Shown: positions 45,813-55,727, counted from the stretch's first letter. The stretch is 64,000 nt of DNA from Cypionkella psychrotolerans (GCF_001294535.1 NZ_LGIC01000086.1:310001-374000), one strand, 5' to 3'. Notes: a model not told the origin generated them from the sequence alone. A program made the numbers and translations.

Positions 45813-48025
45813 ATGAACGCAGCGATCAACAGTGAAATCGGCCTGTTTCTGGCCCGCAACAGTAGGGACGGGCTGTTTCTGCGCTATGCGCGGGGTCGTG
45901 CCCGCGGCTTTCTCATACGGCAGACGATGACGCTGATCGGCTCCGTTAGCATTGCGGCGCTGTCATCATTTTGGCTTGGGGTCTTGGCGGGTTGCCTTGC
46001 TTTGATCGATGAAGCAATTGATTGCACTGCGCTTTTCTATATTTCGCGCCGCCTTGACGGGGCAGCCGTGCCGAAGGCTGCCCGTATCGGCGCGGCACTT
46101 TCCGGCACGGTGCAAGCGCTGACCATTGCCGCTTGTGTGATGATCTGCTGGCGGCTTATTCCGTTGCAGGGGGCTCGATTTTTCGCCGCAGCTTTCCTGA
46201 TGTCTGCAGCGATCAATGCCGGGCTGGTGCGACGCCATTTTGCCCTCGGCGCGTCTCTGCGCTTGGTGGTTTACGCGGCAACCTGTCTGGGCATGCTGCT
46301 GTCAGACATGCGCTCGGACACTGACCAACTGCGCGCAGAATCATGGTTTTTGTTCATTTCCGTGCTGATCATGGCCTATACCGCCACCTTGTTCATCCGC
46401 GCAGTCGAGCGCGGCCAAACCGAGCGTTTGCGGTTTGAACAGGCGTTGTTGCAAGAAAGTGTGGCCCTGGACAGCGCGCGAATCGCCGCCGCCGATGCTG
46501 CCCACAAGGCCAAGCGTCTTGCGCTTGCGGCCGAACATGCCACTGATTCTATTGTGTTTACTGCACCTGATGGCCGCATCGAATGGGTGAATGAAGGCTT
46601 TACCCGGGTCACCGGCTATAGCTTTGGTGAGGCCGTCGGTCAGCAACCGGGCGATCTGCTGAACACCGAGGAGACCGGCCCTGCCGCCTTGGAAGATCTG
46701 TTAGAGGCGCGCGAAAATGTCAGGCCGGTGCGGCGTGACATTCAAAACCGTACCAAATCCGGGCGGGTGATTTGGGTCGAAGTCGCAATGTCTCCCGCGC
46801 TTGGTCCCGACGGCAAGCCCAGCGTTTACATCGCGTTCGAACGGGATATCACCCAAGCCAAAGCCCATGCCGCAGAGCTTGCCCAGGCCCGCACCGCAGC
46901 CGAAGCGGCAGCGCAGGTCAAATCCCAATTCCTTGCCACGATGAACCATGAGATTCGCACCCCGATGAATGGCGTGATTGGTGTCGCAGAACTGTTGAAG
47001 GAAACCCCGCTTGACCCAGTGCAGCGACAATATGTCAGCACCATCGTCGATTCCAGCCGGGCGCTCCTGACCATCATCAACGACGTACTTGATCTGTCCA
47101 AGCTTCAGGCTGGGAAGTTTGATCTGTTGGTCGAGCCATTTTCCATCAATGAGGCGGTGGCGCGCACTTTGGATCTTCTGCGTCCGACCGCAATGAAAAA
47201 GGCGATTCTACTGCGAGCAGATCTGCCATCAGCAGAACATTTGCATTTGGGAGATTCTGGAAAGCTGCGTCAGATTCTGCTGAATCTGCTGGGAAATGCC
47301 GTGAAGTTTACCGCGACGGGCAGCGTAACTGTATCGGTGCAGAATATTCCTGACGGCAAACTCGACCAAATCCGTATCGCTATCACAGACAGCGGCATTG
47401 GCATTGCGGCCGACCGCATCGGGCATGTGTTTGACAGCTTTCCCCAAGCCGACACCACGATCTCGCGGCAATTTGGCGGCACGGGTCTTGGCTTGACGAT
47501 CTCGCGTTGCTGACGCAGCAGATGGGTGGCGATATTGAGGTGACGTCTGAACCGGGCGTCGGGTCGGTCTTTACGCTGGTTCTGCGTTTGCCCCGCGCGG
47601 CGCAAAATCCTGTGGTGCGGTCCGTCCTCACTGTGGCGCCGCTGACAAATTTGCGCCTGCTGGTGGCCGAAGATAATCGCACCAACATGCTGGTGACGCG
47701 CAAGTTGTTGGAACGCTCTGTCGCGTCGATTGATGAGGCCGAAGCGGATTTGCCGCGCTGTCCGATTGTGGCGCTGACCGCCTATGCCTCGGCTGAGGAG
47801 GCCGCTTTGTGCCTTGCGGCTGGCATGGATGCGGTTTTGACCAAGCCTTTGATCCGCGCTGAACTTTACGCTTTGCTGGAACGCACTGCCGCCGCGCGGG
47901 ATCGTTTTGACCTTCCCCCCGTTCATGCCTTAGACAGTAACGCAAAGGGAGGGCCGTCATGGTCGACATCGCCGCACGCGTCTGGAACCACAAGTGGAAG
48001 ATCGACCCGATCGTCCGCTCGCTGA
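45813..48025 (+). pseudogene. Hybrid sensor histidine kinase, frameshifted and with a gutted receiver
   Basis: Up to 47513 this encodes a membrane-anchored kinase: hydrophobic helices in the first ~190 residues, a coiled coil, a PAS domain at about 235-345 (ATDSIVFTAPDGRIEWVNEGFTRVTGYS), a HisKA domain with H379 in MNHEIRTPMNG, and an ATPase domain through GGTGLGLTISR. There a missing base gives TGC TGA. The next frame continues LLTQQMGGDIEVTSEPGVGSVFTL and a receiver starting VAEDNRTNMLVTRKLLE, which jumps straight to CPIVALTAYAS. About 40 residues, including the phosphoacceptor Asp, are missing. The second frame runs on to 48025 inside pncB, so the native end is also lost. Confidence 0.85.
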
Positions 48026-49251
48026 TTGACACAGACTTTTACAAGCTGTTGATGTGTCAATCTATTTTCAGGAACAAGCCGGATACTGTCGTTACCTTCA
48101 GCCTGATCAACCGCTCAAAGTCCGTGCGATTGGCTGAATTGGTTGACGAAGGCGAGTTGCGCGAGCAACTGGACCATGTCCGCTCGCTGAGCCTGACGCG
48201 GGGCGAAAGCACTTGGCTGCGCGGCAATACCTTTTACGGCAAGCGTCAGATGTTTCGCCCGGATTTCATGGAGTGGTTCGAGGGCATGCGGCTGCCCGCC
48301 TACCATCTGGAAAAGCGCGATGGGCAGTATGAGCTGACCTTTGAGGGCAGCTGGCCCGAGGTGATGCTGTGGGAAATTCCGGCGCTTTCGGTGCTGATGG
48401 AATTGCGCAGCCGCGCGGTGTTGGAAAAGCAGGGGCGGTTTGAATTGCAGGTGCTTTATGCCCGAGCGATGACCAAGCTGTGGGAGAAAATCACCCAGCT
48501 GCGCGAGATTGAGGGCCTGCGGATCGCAGATTTCGGCACGCGACGCAGGCATTCCTTTCTGTGGCAGGATTGGGCCGTGCAAGCCATGCAAGAGGGGTTG
48601 GAAGGCAAGTTCACCGGCACCTCAAACTGCCTGATCGCGATGCGGCGCGAGGTGGAGGCGATCGGCACCAACGCGCATGAATTGCCTATGGTCTATGCAG
48701 CGCTTGCCAATTCTGACGCGGAACTGGCACAGTCGCCCTATCAGGTTCTGGCCGATTGGCAGGAGGAACATGACGGCAATCTGCGGATCATCCTGCCAGA
48801 CACCTTTGGCACCGAAGGCTTCCTGAAACGTGCGCCGGATTGGCTGGCGTCGTGGACAGGCATTCGGATTGACAGCGGTGATCCGGCAACCGGCGCAGAA
48901 ATCGCCATTCAATGGTGGAAGGACCGAGGCGAAGATCCCAAGCAAAAGCTGGTAATTTTCTCGGATGGTCTTGATGTCGACAAGATCATGGAGCTGCAAA
49001 AACAGTTTCGCGGCCGGGTGAAGGTTTCGTTCGGCTGGGGGACGATGTTAACCAATGATTTCCGTGGCTTGGCACCGGACGACGGATTGGCGCCCTTTAG
49101 CGTGGTCTGCAAGGCGATCGCGGCGAATGGGCGAGCAACCGTGAAGCTTTCTGACAATCCCAACAAGGCGATGGGGCCAGAGGACGAGATTGCTCGCTAT
49201 AAGCGGGTGTTTGGGGTTGGCGAGCAGGTCGCGCAGGCGGTGGTGGTTTAG
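47959..49251 (+). CDS. pncB: Nicotinate phosphoribosyltransferase
   Basis: ATP-assisted synthesis of nicotinate mononucleotide from nicotinate and PRPP, the step after PncA. The 430-residue product has the family N-terminus [17 protein letters not shown], the RRRHSFLWQ and [10 protein letters not shown] stretches, [11 protein letters not shown], and the PRPP/phosphate site segment [26 protein letters not shown] lies before ATG 47959. It overlaps the convergent phosphotransferase gene by four bases. Confidence 0.96.
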   Translation: MVDIAARVWNHKWKIDPIVRSLIDTDFYKLLMCQSIFRNKPDTVVTFSLINRSKSVRLAELVDEGELREQLDHVRSLSLTRGESTWLRGNTFYGKRQMFRPDFMEWFEGMRLPAYHLEKRDGQYELTFEGSWPEVMLWEIPALSVLMELRSRAVLEKQGRFELQVLYARAMTKLWEKITQLREIEGLRIADFGTRRRHSFLWQDWAVQAMQEGLEGKFTGTSNCLIAMRREVEAIGTNAHELPMVYAALANSDAELAQSPYQVLADWQEEHDGNLRIILPDTFGTEGFLKRAPDWLASWTGIRIDSGDPATGAEIAIQWWKDRGEDPKQKLVIFSDGLDVDKIMELQKQFRGRVKVSFGWGTMLTNDFRGLAPDDGLAPFSVVCKAIAANGRATVKLSDNPNKAMGPEDEIARYKRVFGVGEQVAQAVVV

Positions 49252-50186
49252 GCCATCACGGTTTGCGCGCACATCACTGCGCGGGCTATATGGGATGTAT
49301 GGATGGGATCATTGGGGGCCAAGCGCGGGGCCGCCCAACCGACCGAAGCACAGGTACGCGCCAGGGTAAAAACCTCAACCATCTTGGTGTTGACGCTGCG
49401 GGTCTGGCCATAGCCTGCCACCAGCGCATCGCGGATCAATGGGTAATCCGGTTCATAGAGGTTCTGGCTGAGTGCTGTGCCAAGATCGTAAAGCCGAAAG
49501 CCAAAGCCCGAGTCGTCAAAGTCGATCAGCGAAAGCGAACCGTTGTTCACAAGGATATTCTCGCGCAGCACGTCAGCATGGATCAGGCCAAAATCGCCCC
49601 CGTCTTTCTGGTGGCTGCTGATCTGATCCCGCAGAAAACCCCGCGCCGCCCACAGGATTTCGGCTTGGTTGGGGCTCGCGGCAGGATGGTCCCAGAACCG
49701 ACCCCATAACGGAGCCTTGCCAACCAGCCCGTCAATATCCCAACGCGGGCGGGTGAAATCTGCGGGCAGGATCAAGCGATCCGTCGCGGCATGGACATTG
49801 GCAAGCAGTTCGCCCAAGGCAAAATGCCGCGTTAGGCGATCCTCCGGCGCGCAGGGCAAGGGTTTGGCGGCCTCGCCGAAGCCCTCACCCTGCATCCAGT
49901 TGATGATTGAGGCATTGCGACCGTTGGAAAGCTTCACAAGATAGTCGCCCGAACAACTGGGCAAAGCGGCTGGCACCGCAACCCCTTTTCGGGCCATAGC
50001 CGCGCACCACCACAGCTCAGACCGGATTGCGGCATCGTCTTGGTAGCCTTGGCGATGCAGGCGCAATGCAGCGCGACCTGAGGGCAACAGCACCTCGAAC
50101 ACTGCGTTTTCGCGATTGCCCAACAGCCGCGTTACGCTGCCATTCCAATGGCTTGCGGCCTCGACAGCCAAGGCTTCAATCGTCAT
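49248..50186 (-). CDS. APH/ChoK-type phosphotransferase
   Basis: A 312-residue small-molecule kinase of the aminoglycoside phosphotransferase fold. The Brenner motif [10 protein letters not shown] carries the catalytic Asp and Mg-binding Asn, and the DFD motif follows in [16 protein letters not shown]. This resembles HomK/ThrB-like and choline-type kinases of alphaproteobacteria rather than resistance enzymes; the substrate is unknown. Its start overlaps the arfB stop by four bases, so the two are translationally coupled. Confidence 0.88.
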   Translation of the reverse strand: MTIEALAVEAASHWNGSVTRLLGNRENAVFEVLLPSGRAALRLHRQGYQDDAAIRSELWWCAAMARKGVAVPAALPSCSGDYLVKLSNGRNASIINWMQGEGFGEAAKPLPCAPEDRLTRHFALGELLANVHAATDRLILPADFTRPRWDIDGLVGKAPLWGRFWDHPAASPNQAEILWAARGFLRDQISSHQKDGGDFGLIHADVLRENILVNNGSLSLIDFDDSGFGFRLYDLGTALSQNLYEPDYPLIRDALVAGYGQTRSVNTKMVEVFTLARTCASVGWAAPRLAPNDPIHTSHIARAVMCAQTVMA

Positions 50187-50605
50187 TCTTCCTCACCCGG
50201 CTTGCCGCGAAGCGCCTTAACCTCACCGCGCTGCACCTTTGCTGCAACCCTGCGCAACTGGCTGCCATAGCTGGGTTTGGTGGCAATGCGCCGTTTCGGG
50301 GCGACCAGAGCGGCCCGGATCAGATCGGCCAGCCGTTCGCGGGCGATTTCACGGTTGCGGGCTTGGCTGCGTGTATCTTCAACCTGAAGCACCAATGCGC
50401 CTTCCAAAGTCCAGCGCCGTCCGGCAAGTTTTTTCAACCGCGCCTTCACGCCAGCCGTCAGATTTGGGGATCGTTCCGCCTCAAAACGCAGTTCAACCGC
50501 TGTGGAGACTTTGTTGACGTTTTGTCCACCCGGACCCGAGGCGCGCACAAAGCTTTCGCTCAGCTCCCAGTCAGCAATCAAAATGGCGTCAGTGATCCAC
50601 AACAT
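50183..50605 (-). CDS. arfB: Alternative ribosome-rescue factor ArfB
   Basis: Releases stalled non-stop ribosomes by hydrolysing peptidyl-tRNA. The 140-residue product has the GGQ motif at 26-28 in SGPGGQNVNKVST and a Lys/Arg-rich C-terminal tail (KRRIATKPSYGSQLRRVAAKVQRGEVK), which in this family inserts in the empty mRNA channel; these traits separate ArfB from true release factors, which are much longer. The ATG lies next to the candidate minus-strand micro-ORF transcript's terminator. Confidence 0.94.
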   Translation of the reverse strand: MLWITDAILIADWELSESFVRASGPGGQNVNKVSTAVELRFEAERSPNLTAGVKARLKKLAGRRWTLEGALVLQVEDTRSQARNREIARERLADLIRAALVAPKRRIATKPSYGSQLRRVAAKVQRGEVKALRGKPGEEE

Positions 50606-50629
50606 TCGGTCAAACTAACGGGGTGTGTG

Positions 50630-50670
50630 GAAAAGAGAAAGGGCTGCCAGCCTGTACGTGGCAACCCTTT
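50630..50670 (-). terminator. Intrinsic terminator of the micro-ORF transcript
   Basis: Read on the minus strand, AAAGGGTTGCCA (50670 down to 50659) pairs with TGGCAGCCCTTT (50649 to 50638), eleven Watson-Crick pairs and one U-G wobble, then CTCTTTTCC. The wobble makes the stem better on the minus strand. It would insulate arfB from transcription entering from the transporter side. Confidence 0.75.
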
Positions 50671-50743
50671 CCGAGATCTAAGGAGATGGGCCAGTTAGGT
50701 ATCAAAAGCCCAATCAGTGGTTTGTTTCGCTAGAGGGCTGCCC

Positions 50744-50800
50744 CTAGAAAACACCCCCCATGACTGTCCCGACACCGCTCTCCAATATCACTCTAGACAC
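50744..50800 (-). CDS. Candidate 18-codon ORF with near-perfect Shine-Dalgarno
   Basis: On the minus strand GAAAGGAGGTGA (50816-50805) is complementary to twelve consecutive bases of the 16S rRNA 3' end, far more than any other gene here. GTG follows the GGAGG core by seven bases and opens the peptide MSRVILESGVGTVMGGVF, ending in TAG at 50746-50744. A TTGACA at 50863-50858 lies upstream, just past the transporter stop, and an intrinsic terminator follows at 50670-50630. It could be a small peptide, a leader or a regulatory RNA that uses its anti-rRNA sequence. No homologue is known to me. Confidence 0.45.
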   Translation of the reverse strand: MSRVILESGVGTVMGGVF

Positions 50801-50870
50801 TGGGTCACCTCCTTTCAAAATGTTGCCGATAAGGCAAGCCTGACATAGATTTTCGGTTTGTCAAAAGGTT

Positions 50871-51491
50871 TTACGCGGTCTTGTTCGCGTATTTTGCAAT
50901 TGCGAGTCTGAAAGGCATCAGGGCGATTAAATCAACGGCAACTTTTACACAAAAGTCGGCCAAAGCCAGCGATTGCCACAGCGGCACCTCGGGGCCAAAG
51001 CCCAACAGCGGCACCAGACCGCTGGCCCAAGACACATCATTTGCGGGCTCTATCCAGATGAAATCGGCGGAGAATGCCAGACTGAAAAACAGCAACGTAT
51101 CAACGGACGAGCCCAGAAATGAGCCGAGGAAAGGCGCGCGCCACCACTCGGCACGACGCAGTTTGTCAAACACGGTCACGTCCAGAAGTTGCCCTACCAA
51201 AAACGCCAAACCCGAGGCGATGGCGACGCGCAATGTAACCAGTGGGCCGAATTCGCCGACGATTTGCGTGCCGATCACCGAGCAGAGCAGACCCACGGCG
51301 AAGCCTGCATAAACCACTCGGCGGGCGGCTTTGGCGCCCTCAAAGCGGTTGACCAATTCGGATACCAGAAAGGCGAAGGGATAGGTGAAGGCGCCCCAGG
51401 TCAGCCATTGGCCGATCGGATATTGCACCAGAATGTTGGAGGCCACCACGATAATGGCCATGGCGATGACGCCAAGCAGCAGTTTGTTCAT
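50871..51491 (-). CDS. yhhQ: Queuosine-precursor transporter, VUT/YhhQ family
   Basis: A 206-residue inner-membrane protein with about six helices. VASNILVQYPIG..LTWGAFTYPFAFLVSEL opens the family domain, and SGLAFLVGQLLDVTVFDKLRR followed by SFLGSSVDTLLFF is its core signature. YhhQ imports preQ0/preQ1 for queuosine synthesis. No que genes are beside it. The start ATG 51491 has only a weak ribosome site. The micro-ORF lies immediately downstream on the same strand. Confidence 0.9.
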   Translation of the reverse strand: MNKLLLGVIAMAIIVVASNILVQYPIGQWLTWGAFTYPFAFLVSELVNRFEGAKAARRVVYAGFAVGLLCSVIGTQIVGEFGPLVTLRVAIASGLAFLVGQLLDVTVFDKLRRAEWWRAPFLGSFLGSSVDTLLFFSLAFSADFIWIEPANDVSWASGLVPLLGFGPEVPLWQSLALADFCVKVAVDLIALMPFRLAIAKYANKTA

Positions 51492-51588
51492 TTTATGTTC
51501 CGTTTTTTACAAGGTCGCGGAGACTTGGTTCAGCAATAGGCTTGGCCCACTATGGGACGCGGTGGCCTAGCGCGGGTGCAGAGGCCTG

Positions 51589-52485
51589 TCAATCCGGCAG
51601 TTGGTATTCGACGATCTGGGTGCGCAGAAAGAAATTGAAATTATCGTCCGAAACCATTGTCGCTGTCAGATGCCTCGCCGCGTCGCGCCAGATTGAGACG
51701 CCTTCCAGATTGTCATAAAGCCCGACCGGGGTCTCTAGGAGGGTTTCACCTTTGTCGAAGCCTTTGGGACCTAGGCTAAAGCGGCGCAGGCGGCTTGAAA
51801 ACCCGGCGAGGCCGCGAAAATTCCGCTCCAGCAGGTAGAACCTGCCGTCAGGGTCAAAATCTGCGCCAACCGGAAGATAGCCGCCGTCGCGCGGGATTTG
51901 CAGGCGTTTGTCCCACTTGCCGCCTTTGAAAAGATAAACAGGAAATGGTTTATCCTCGGCACCCGAACGTTCAGGCAGGGTGTAAAGGGTGCCTGCGGCG
52001 TCAATCGCCAAGGCCTCAAGCGCTGAGTTCTTTTGCATGGCCTTGAAATCGCGGGGTGAGGGCAGGTCTTTCGGCGGGCCACCGAGTTTCGGATAGTGCA
52101 GCACACGGGCGGGCCCCTCAAACGAGACATAGACCGAGCCATCGGCGGCCCAAGCAATGCCTTCGCTGTCCGAAAGGCCAGGTTTCAACGGCGTGCCATC
52201 TGCGCCTTGCAAGGGCCGCACGGGCTTTGCTGAAATCGACGCGATCCGGCCAGCCTCATCGCGGGTGATCTGGCCAGTTGTGTAAGCCCCCCGGTCCGAC
52301 AACACGATGATATTGCGGCCATTTTCGGAAACCTCAATACCAGAAAACCCGCCGAAACGCGGATCGTCCATCGTCCAATGGAATGCACCGAGAAAGCCGG
52401 GCGGCGGGGTCGGGCTGGCGCTGCCCTCAAGGCCCGCGATCAGCACCATCCCCGCCGCTACGGCGAGGAAAGCACGTCTGTGCAT
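51589..52485 (-). CDS. Exported phytase-like esterase family protein
   Basis: A 298-residue protein with a Sec-type N-terminus (RRAFLAVAAGMVLIAGLEG) and a phytase-like beta-propeller domain (PF13449 type) marked by FGGFSGIEV, DSEGIAWAADGSVYVSFEG, NSALEALAIDAAGTLY, GADFDPDGRFYLLERNF and DNLEGVSIWRD. True phytase activity is not implied; most members are annotated only as esterase-like. It is the last of three overlapping genes, and its first 28 bases lie within mepA. Confidence 0.88.
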   Translation of the reverse strand: MHRRAFLAVAAGMVLIAGLEGSASPTPPPGFLGAFHWTMDDPRFGGFSGIEVSENGRNIIVLSDRGAYTTGQITRDEAGRIASISAKPVRPLQGADGTPLKPGLSDSEGIAWAADGSVYVSFEGPARVLHYPKLGGPPKDLPSPRDFKAMQKNSALEALAIDAAGTLYTLPERSGAEDKPFPVYLFKGGKWDKRLQIPRDGGYLPVGADFDPDGRFYLLERNFRGLAGFSSRLRRFSLGPKGFDKGETLLETPVGLYDNLEGVSIWRDAARHLTATMVSDDNFNFFLRTQIVEYQLPD

Positions 52486-53345
52486 TGGCGGGGCAAATCG
52501 GCCATGGTGAACTCACGCGGGCCTTTCTTGTGCGGGGCGGGTTTGGTCGGTTTTTTCGACGGCTTGGGGTTCAGGTAGGCGTCCGACACCCACCACGCAA
52601 GGGTTTCATCGCAGCCATCACCCCCGTTGGAAAGCTCTGACACCGTTGGAGATTGCGTCTCGCACCGCCGAGCGCCTTTCGGGCATTTCAGACGGACGTG
52701 GAAATGCGTGTCATGGCCCGCGATGGGTCGGATTTTTTGCAGCCATTTCTTGTCGGATTTCTTCGCGGTTTTGCACATCTCAATCTTCACGGCGGCGGCG
52801 ACAAAAATCCGGTCTATCCGCGGATCAGACGCGGCCGCTTTCAGAAGTGCTGCATGGCGCGGAGTCCAGTTCGCAGTCACCGATTTCTGATCAGCCGAGC
52901 GCACTGGGATCGAGCTGATATTCTCGCGGTCTTTCCGGGAAAGATTTAGGGATTTCGGTGGCAGCATCCAGATATCAGCATCCAGGCCGATCTGATGGCT
53001 GGCATGGCCCGAGGTCATCGGCCCGCCACGCGGCTGGCCCATATCGCCGATATATAGCCCGCGCCAACCGATTTGGGTTGCGGTATGCGACAGATCTTCC
53101 AGATATTGCACGAGCACAGGATGGCCAAAATTGCGATGCCGCGACAGCCGCATCGCCTGCCATGTTGGCCCGGTTTCAGGCAGTTCCATCAATCCGGCGG
53201 CACAACCGCGTGCGTAAGACCCAATCGGCATGGCGTCTTGTTGGCTGGGTTGGTCCACCGCGCCAAACAGTTTGTTCGCCAGTTTTTCAGCACTCGCCGG
53301 AAGCGGGGCCAACAGGGCAGCACACAGAATAAGGTAACGGATCAT
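52458..53345 (-). CDS. mepA: Penicillin-insensitive murein endopeptidase
   Basis: Periplasmic metalloendopeptidase (M74) that cleaves D-Ala-meso-DAP crosslinks of peptidoglycan. The 295-residue product has a signal peptide (LILCAALLAPLPASA). Zinc ligands are visible in SGHASHQIGLDADIW near residue 115 and in GHDTHFHVRLKCP near 210. Cysteines in the C-terminal region suggest disulfides. Its ATG overlaps the UMF1 stop by four bases and its 3' end overlaps the phytase-like gene by 28, so all three are one operon. Confidence 0.94.
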   Translation of the reverse strand: MIRYLILCAALLAPLPASAEKLANKLFGAVDQPSQQDAMPIGSYARGCAAGLMELPETGPTWQAMRLSRHRNFGHPVLVQYLEDLSHTATQIGWRGLYIGDMGQPRGGPMTSGHASHQIGLDADIWMLPPKSLNLSRKDRENISSIPVRSADQKSVTANWTPRHAALLKAAASDPRIDRIFVAAAVKIEMCKTAKKSDKKWLQKIRPIAGHDTHFHVRLKCPKGARRCETQSPTVSELSNGGDGCDETLAWWVSDAYLNPKPSKKPTKPAPHKKGPREFTMADLPRQCTDVLSSP

Positions 53346-54712
53346 GCCTGTTCGCCTTTCGGATTGACCCAGATCAGCAGAATTAGCCCGATGATAAATA
53401 GCGCGACAATCGGAGAAATCCCCAAACGCGCGTTTTGGGTCACGGCTGTCGCAATTGTGATCAGCAGCGGTGCGATGAAACTGGTGACTTTGCCGGATAG
53501 GGCGAACAATCCAAACGCCTCGGTGGCGCGATCTGGCGTGGTGTGGCGCAAAACCATTGTGCGGCTTGCGGCTTGCAGGGGGCCGCCAGCCGCACCGATC
53601 AGGCCGCCGCAGATATAGAAGATGATGTCTGGCGTGCTGGAGGCCGGGTCCATCGCGATGCCCCAAAGGCTGTCCCGCTCCATCCCGACGATGACAAGGC
53701 AGACCACGATCAGCACGATGATCGCACCGACAATCACGGGTTTCGGTCCAAAGCGGCTGTCGAGTTTGCCGCCGAGCCAGCTTGCAATCATCGCGGTGAC
53801 GCCGCCGAGGATGCCGAACACGCCGATCTTGCCGATATCCCAGCCAAGAACATTTGACGCATAAACCCCGCCAAAGGCATAAATCCCTGTCAAAGCATCG
53901 CTATAGGCAAGGGTTGATCCCAAATAGGCGGCCAAACTGCGCCGGAAGCGCAGGCTTTTCAGATTGTCCAGCAGGCTCGCCATCGCTGCGCCGATATGCA
54001 GCGAACCCGCACCGCCTTTCGGTTCTTTGACCCACAAGGCGAAGGGGATCATGAACAGCACAAACCAGACCGCGCTTAGGGGTCCAACGATGCGGGTTTC
54101 CTCGCGGGCTTCGGTGTCCAAACCAAACATGGTCGGATCAATGCCAGCGCGGGTGACTTCGGAATCGCCATTCAGCACGAAAAACGACAACATGATTGCC
54201 AGCGCAAGCAACCCGCCGAGATAGCCAAAGGCAAAACCGCTGCCCGAGATTTTGCCCATATTGTCGCCATCCGACAGCGTCGGCATCAGCGCGTTGGTGA
54301 AAATCGCGGTAAACTCCATGCCGATCAGGCCGATGCCGAACAGAATCGCCGCCCAGCGCAAGCCGCTCAGTTCCGCGCCGGGGGCGAGACCCCACAGGCT
54401 CCATGCGCCGAAAACATACAGCACAGAGAACGCCCAGACCCAGACCAACCTGCGCCCGGTGCCCTGGGCAACGGCGCCCAAAACCGGGGCCATCAGGGCG
54501 ATGATCAGGGAGAATATCGCATACCAAAAGCCCCAATAGCTTTGCGCTGCAGCTTTGGCGGCTTCTTCCTCCATCCCGGTGCCCATGAAGTAGCCACGGG
54601 CGACTTCGGCAAAATATGGGCCGAAGATGAAGGTCAGCAACAAGGTGTTGTAGGGTTGGCTGGCCCAATCGTAAAACCACCAGCCCCAGATGCGCTGCCG
54701 TGCCGTTGCCAT
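53342..54712 (-). CDS. MFS transporter of the UMF1/Atg22 type
   Basis: A 456-residue membrane carrier. The N-terminus RIWGWWFYDWASQPYNTLLLTFIFGPYFA is diagnostic of the UMF1 family, distantly related to vacuolar Atg22. About twelve helices are present. Atg22 exports amino acids from the vacuole, and by analogy some UMF1 proteins may move amino acids or murein peptides; the downstream murein endopeptidase makes recycling of cell-wall fragments a fair but unproven idea. ATG 54712 follows GGGGCAGG; the extended frame to 54814 is rejected. Confidence 0.9.
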   Translation of the reverse strand: MATARQRIWGWWFYDWASQPYNTLLLTFIFGPYFAEVARGYFMGTGMEEEAAKAAAQSYWGFWYAIFSLIIALMAPVLGAVAQGTGRRLVWVWAFSVLYVFGAWSLWGLAPGAELSGLRWAAILFGIGLIGMEFTAIFTNALMPTLSDGDNMGKISGSGFAFGYLGGLLALAIMLSFFVLNGDSEVTRAGIDPTMFGLDTEAREETRIVGPLSAVWFVLFMIPFALWVKEPKGGAGSLHIGAAMASLLDNLKSLRFRRSLAAYLGSTLAYSDALTGIYAFGGVYASNVLGWDIGKIGVFGILGGVTAMIASWLGGKLDSRFGPKPVIVGAIIVLIVVCLVIVGMERDSLWGIAMDPASSTPDIIFYICGGLIGAAGGPLQAASRTMVLRHTTPDRATEAFGLFALSGKVTSFIAPLLITIATAVTQNARLGISPIVALFIIGLILLIWVNPKGEQA

Positions 54713-54779
54713 GCCCTGCCCCTTTGTGCGGTTTTCGCCATTCAAGCCTGAAAAACCGCCCCCGCGCAAGCGCCGCGCT

Positions 54780-55313
54780 TTAGCTGCGTTGTGGTGGCCA
54801 AGGCCGCATCGCATCGGCGGCGATCCAAGCGGTGATCCAATCCGGCATAACCGGGCTTTCGGTTGGATAGCCCAGCGCCGCGATCACCTCATATGGCTTC
54901 ACCATCCCCGCCTTCGAGATGAACGCGTAGCGCAGCAGCATATGGCTTGTGCATTCATCGCCGCGCCAGAAACTCTGCTCAATATAGCCGAAACGATCGT
55001 CCCAGCCGACCACGCGGCTAACTTGCGTGATCTTCTGAAACACTGTCACCCGCTTGCGATAGCGCGTGGTGTTGCCTGCGACCGTGATGCCCCAGCCGTT
55101 GGCCTTGGCGACCTTTTCAAACCCCATCCGCACCGACATCGGAATCCGCCCCAGATCGAACAGGGTCAGGGTGCGACCATTGTTCAACTCGCGCCACGGG
55201 TCCAAATCCCACGGCCAGATGCGATGGCTGCTGATATGCGCGTCAAACAGGCCAAGGGGTGGCGCGTTGCGAAACTTCCAAAGCTCTTTGGCCATGCGAA
55301 TATAGGGATACAT
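54780..55313 (-). CDS. Acyl-CoA thioesterase-like hotdog protein (4HBT_2)
   Basis: A 177-residue hotdog-fold protein. SHRIWPWDLDPWRELNNGRTLTLFDLGRI near residue 30 and VTVFQKITQVSRVVGWDDRFGYIEQSFWRGDECTSHMLLRYAFI form the family core, similar to THEM6/YiiD-like thioesterases. GGAGGTG precedes ATG 55313. It is divergent from yggT. The substrate is unknown. Confidence 0.85.
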   Translation of the reverse strand: MYPYIRMAKELWKFRNAPPLGLFDAHISSHRIWPWDLDPWRELNNGRTLTLFDLGRIPMSVRMGFEKVAKANGWGITVAGNTTRYRKRVTVFQKITQVSRVVGWDDRFGYIEQSFWRGDECTSHMLLRYAFISKAGMVKPYEVIAALGYPTESPVMPDWITAWIAADAMRPWPPQRS

Positions 55314-55436
55314 CGGGCACCTCCACCGCCTGAACTGCCTTTTGTCGCGGCAATCGTCAACCAAAACGCTGCGGAAAGCATTGCCCTTTTGGGGGTGGAG
55401 CGTTACCTCTGCCACAATCCCTTGTGGTTGGAGCCA

Positions 55437-55727
55437 ATGATGACCTCTGTGTTGCAGATTTTGCTGATGGTGCTTGATATCGCCAAATGGATCATTCTGA
55501 TCCACATCATCATGAGCTGGTTGATCAATTTTCAGGTGCTGAACCTGCGGCAGTCTTTGGTCGCGCAGATCTGGTATGGTCTGAACCGCCTGCTCGACCC
55601 GATTTACAGCCGGGTCAGGTCGATTTTGCCGAACACACCAGGGCTGGATCTTGCGCCGCTGATCGTGTTGCTGGCGATTTATGCGCTGCGGATCGTGGTT
55701 TATAACAATATGTTCAGCTTTTCCTGA
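55437..55727 (+). CDS. YggT family membrane protein
   Basis: A 96-residue membrane protein with two hydrophobic helices (about 4-30 and 68-90) around the LRQSLVAQIWYGLNRLLDPIYSRVRSILPNTPGLDLAPLIVLL YggT signature. Plasmid-type members are linked to osmotic tolerance and the cyanobacterial ones to cell division; here the role is open. Either of two adjacent ATGs (55437, 55440) could be used; GGAG is five bases upstream of the first. Confidence 0.9.
   Translation: MMTSVLQILLMVLDIAKWIILIHIIMSWLINFQVLNLRQSLVAQIWYGLNRLLDPIYSRVRSILPNTPGLDLAPLIVLLAIYALRIVVYNNMFSFS

Noticed and set aside
50780-50822. Plus-strand GGGTCACCTCCTTTC as a fragment of the 16S rRNA 3' end
   Set aside because: The bases upstream show no 16S sequence (no helix 45), and read on the minus strand it is a normal, if very strong, ribosome-binding site.
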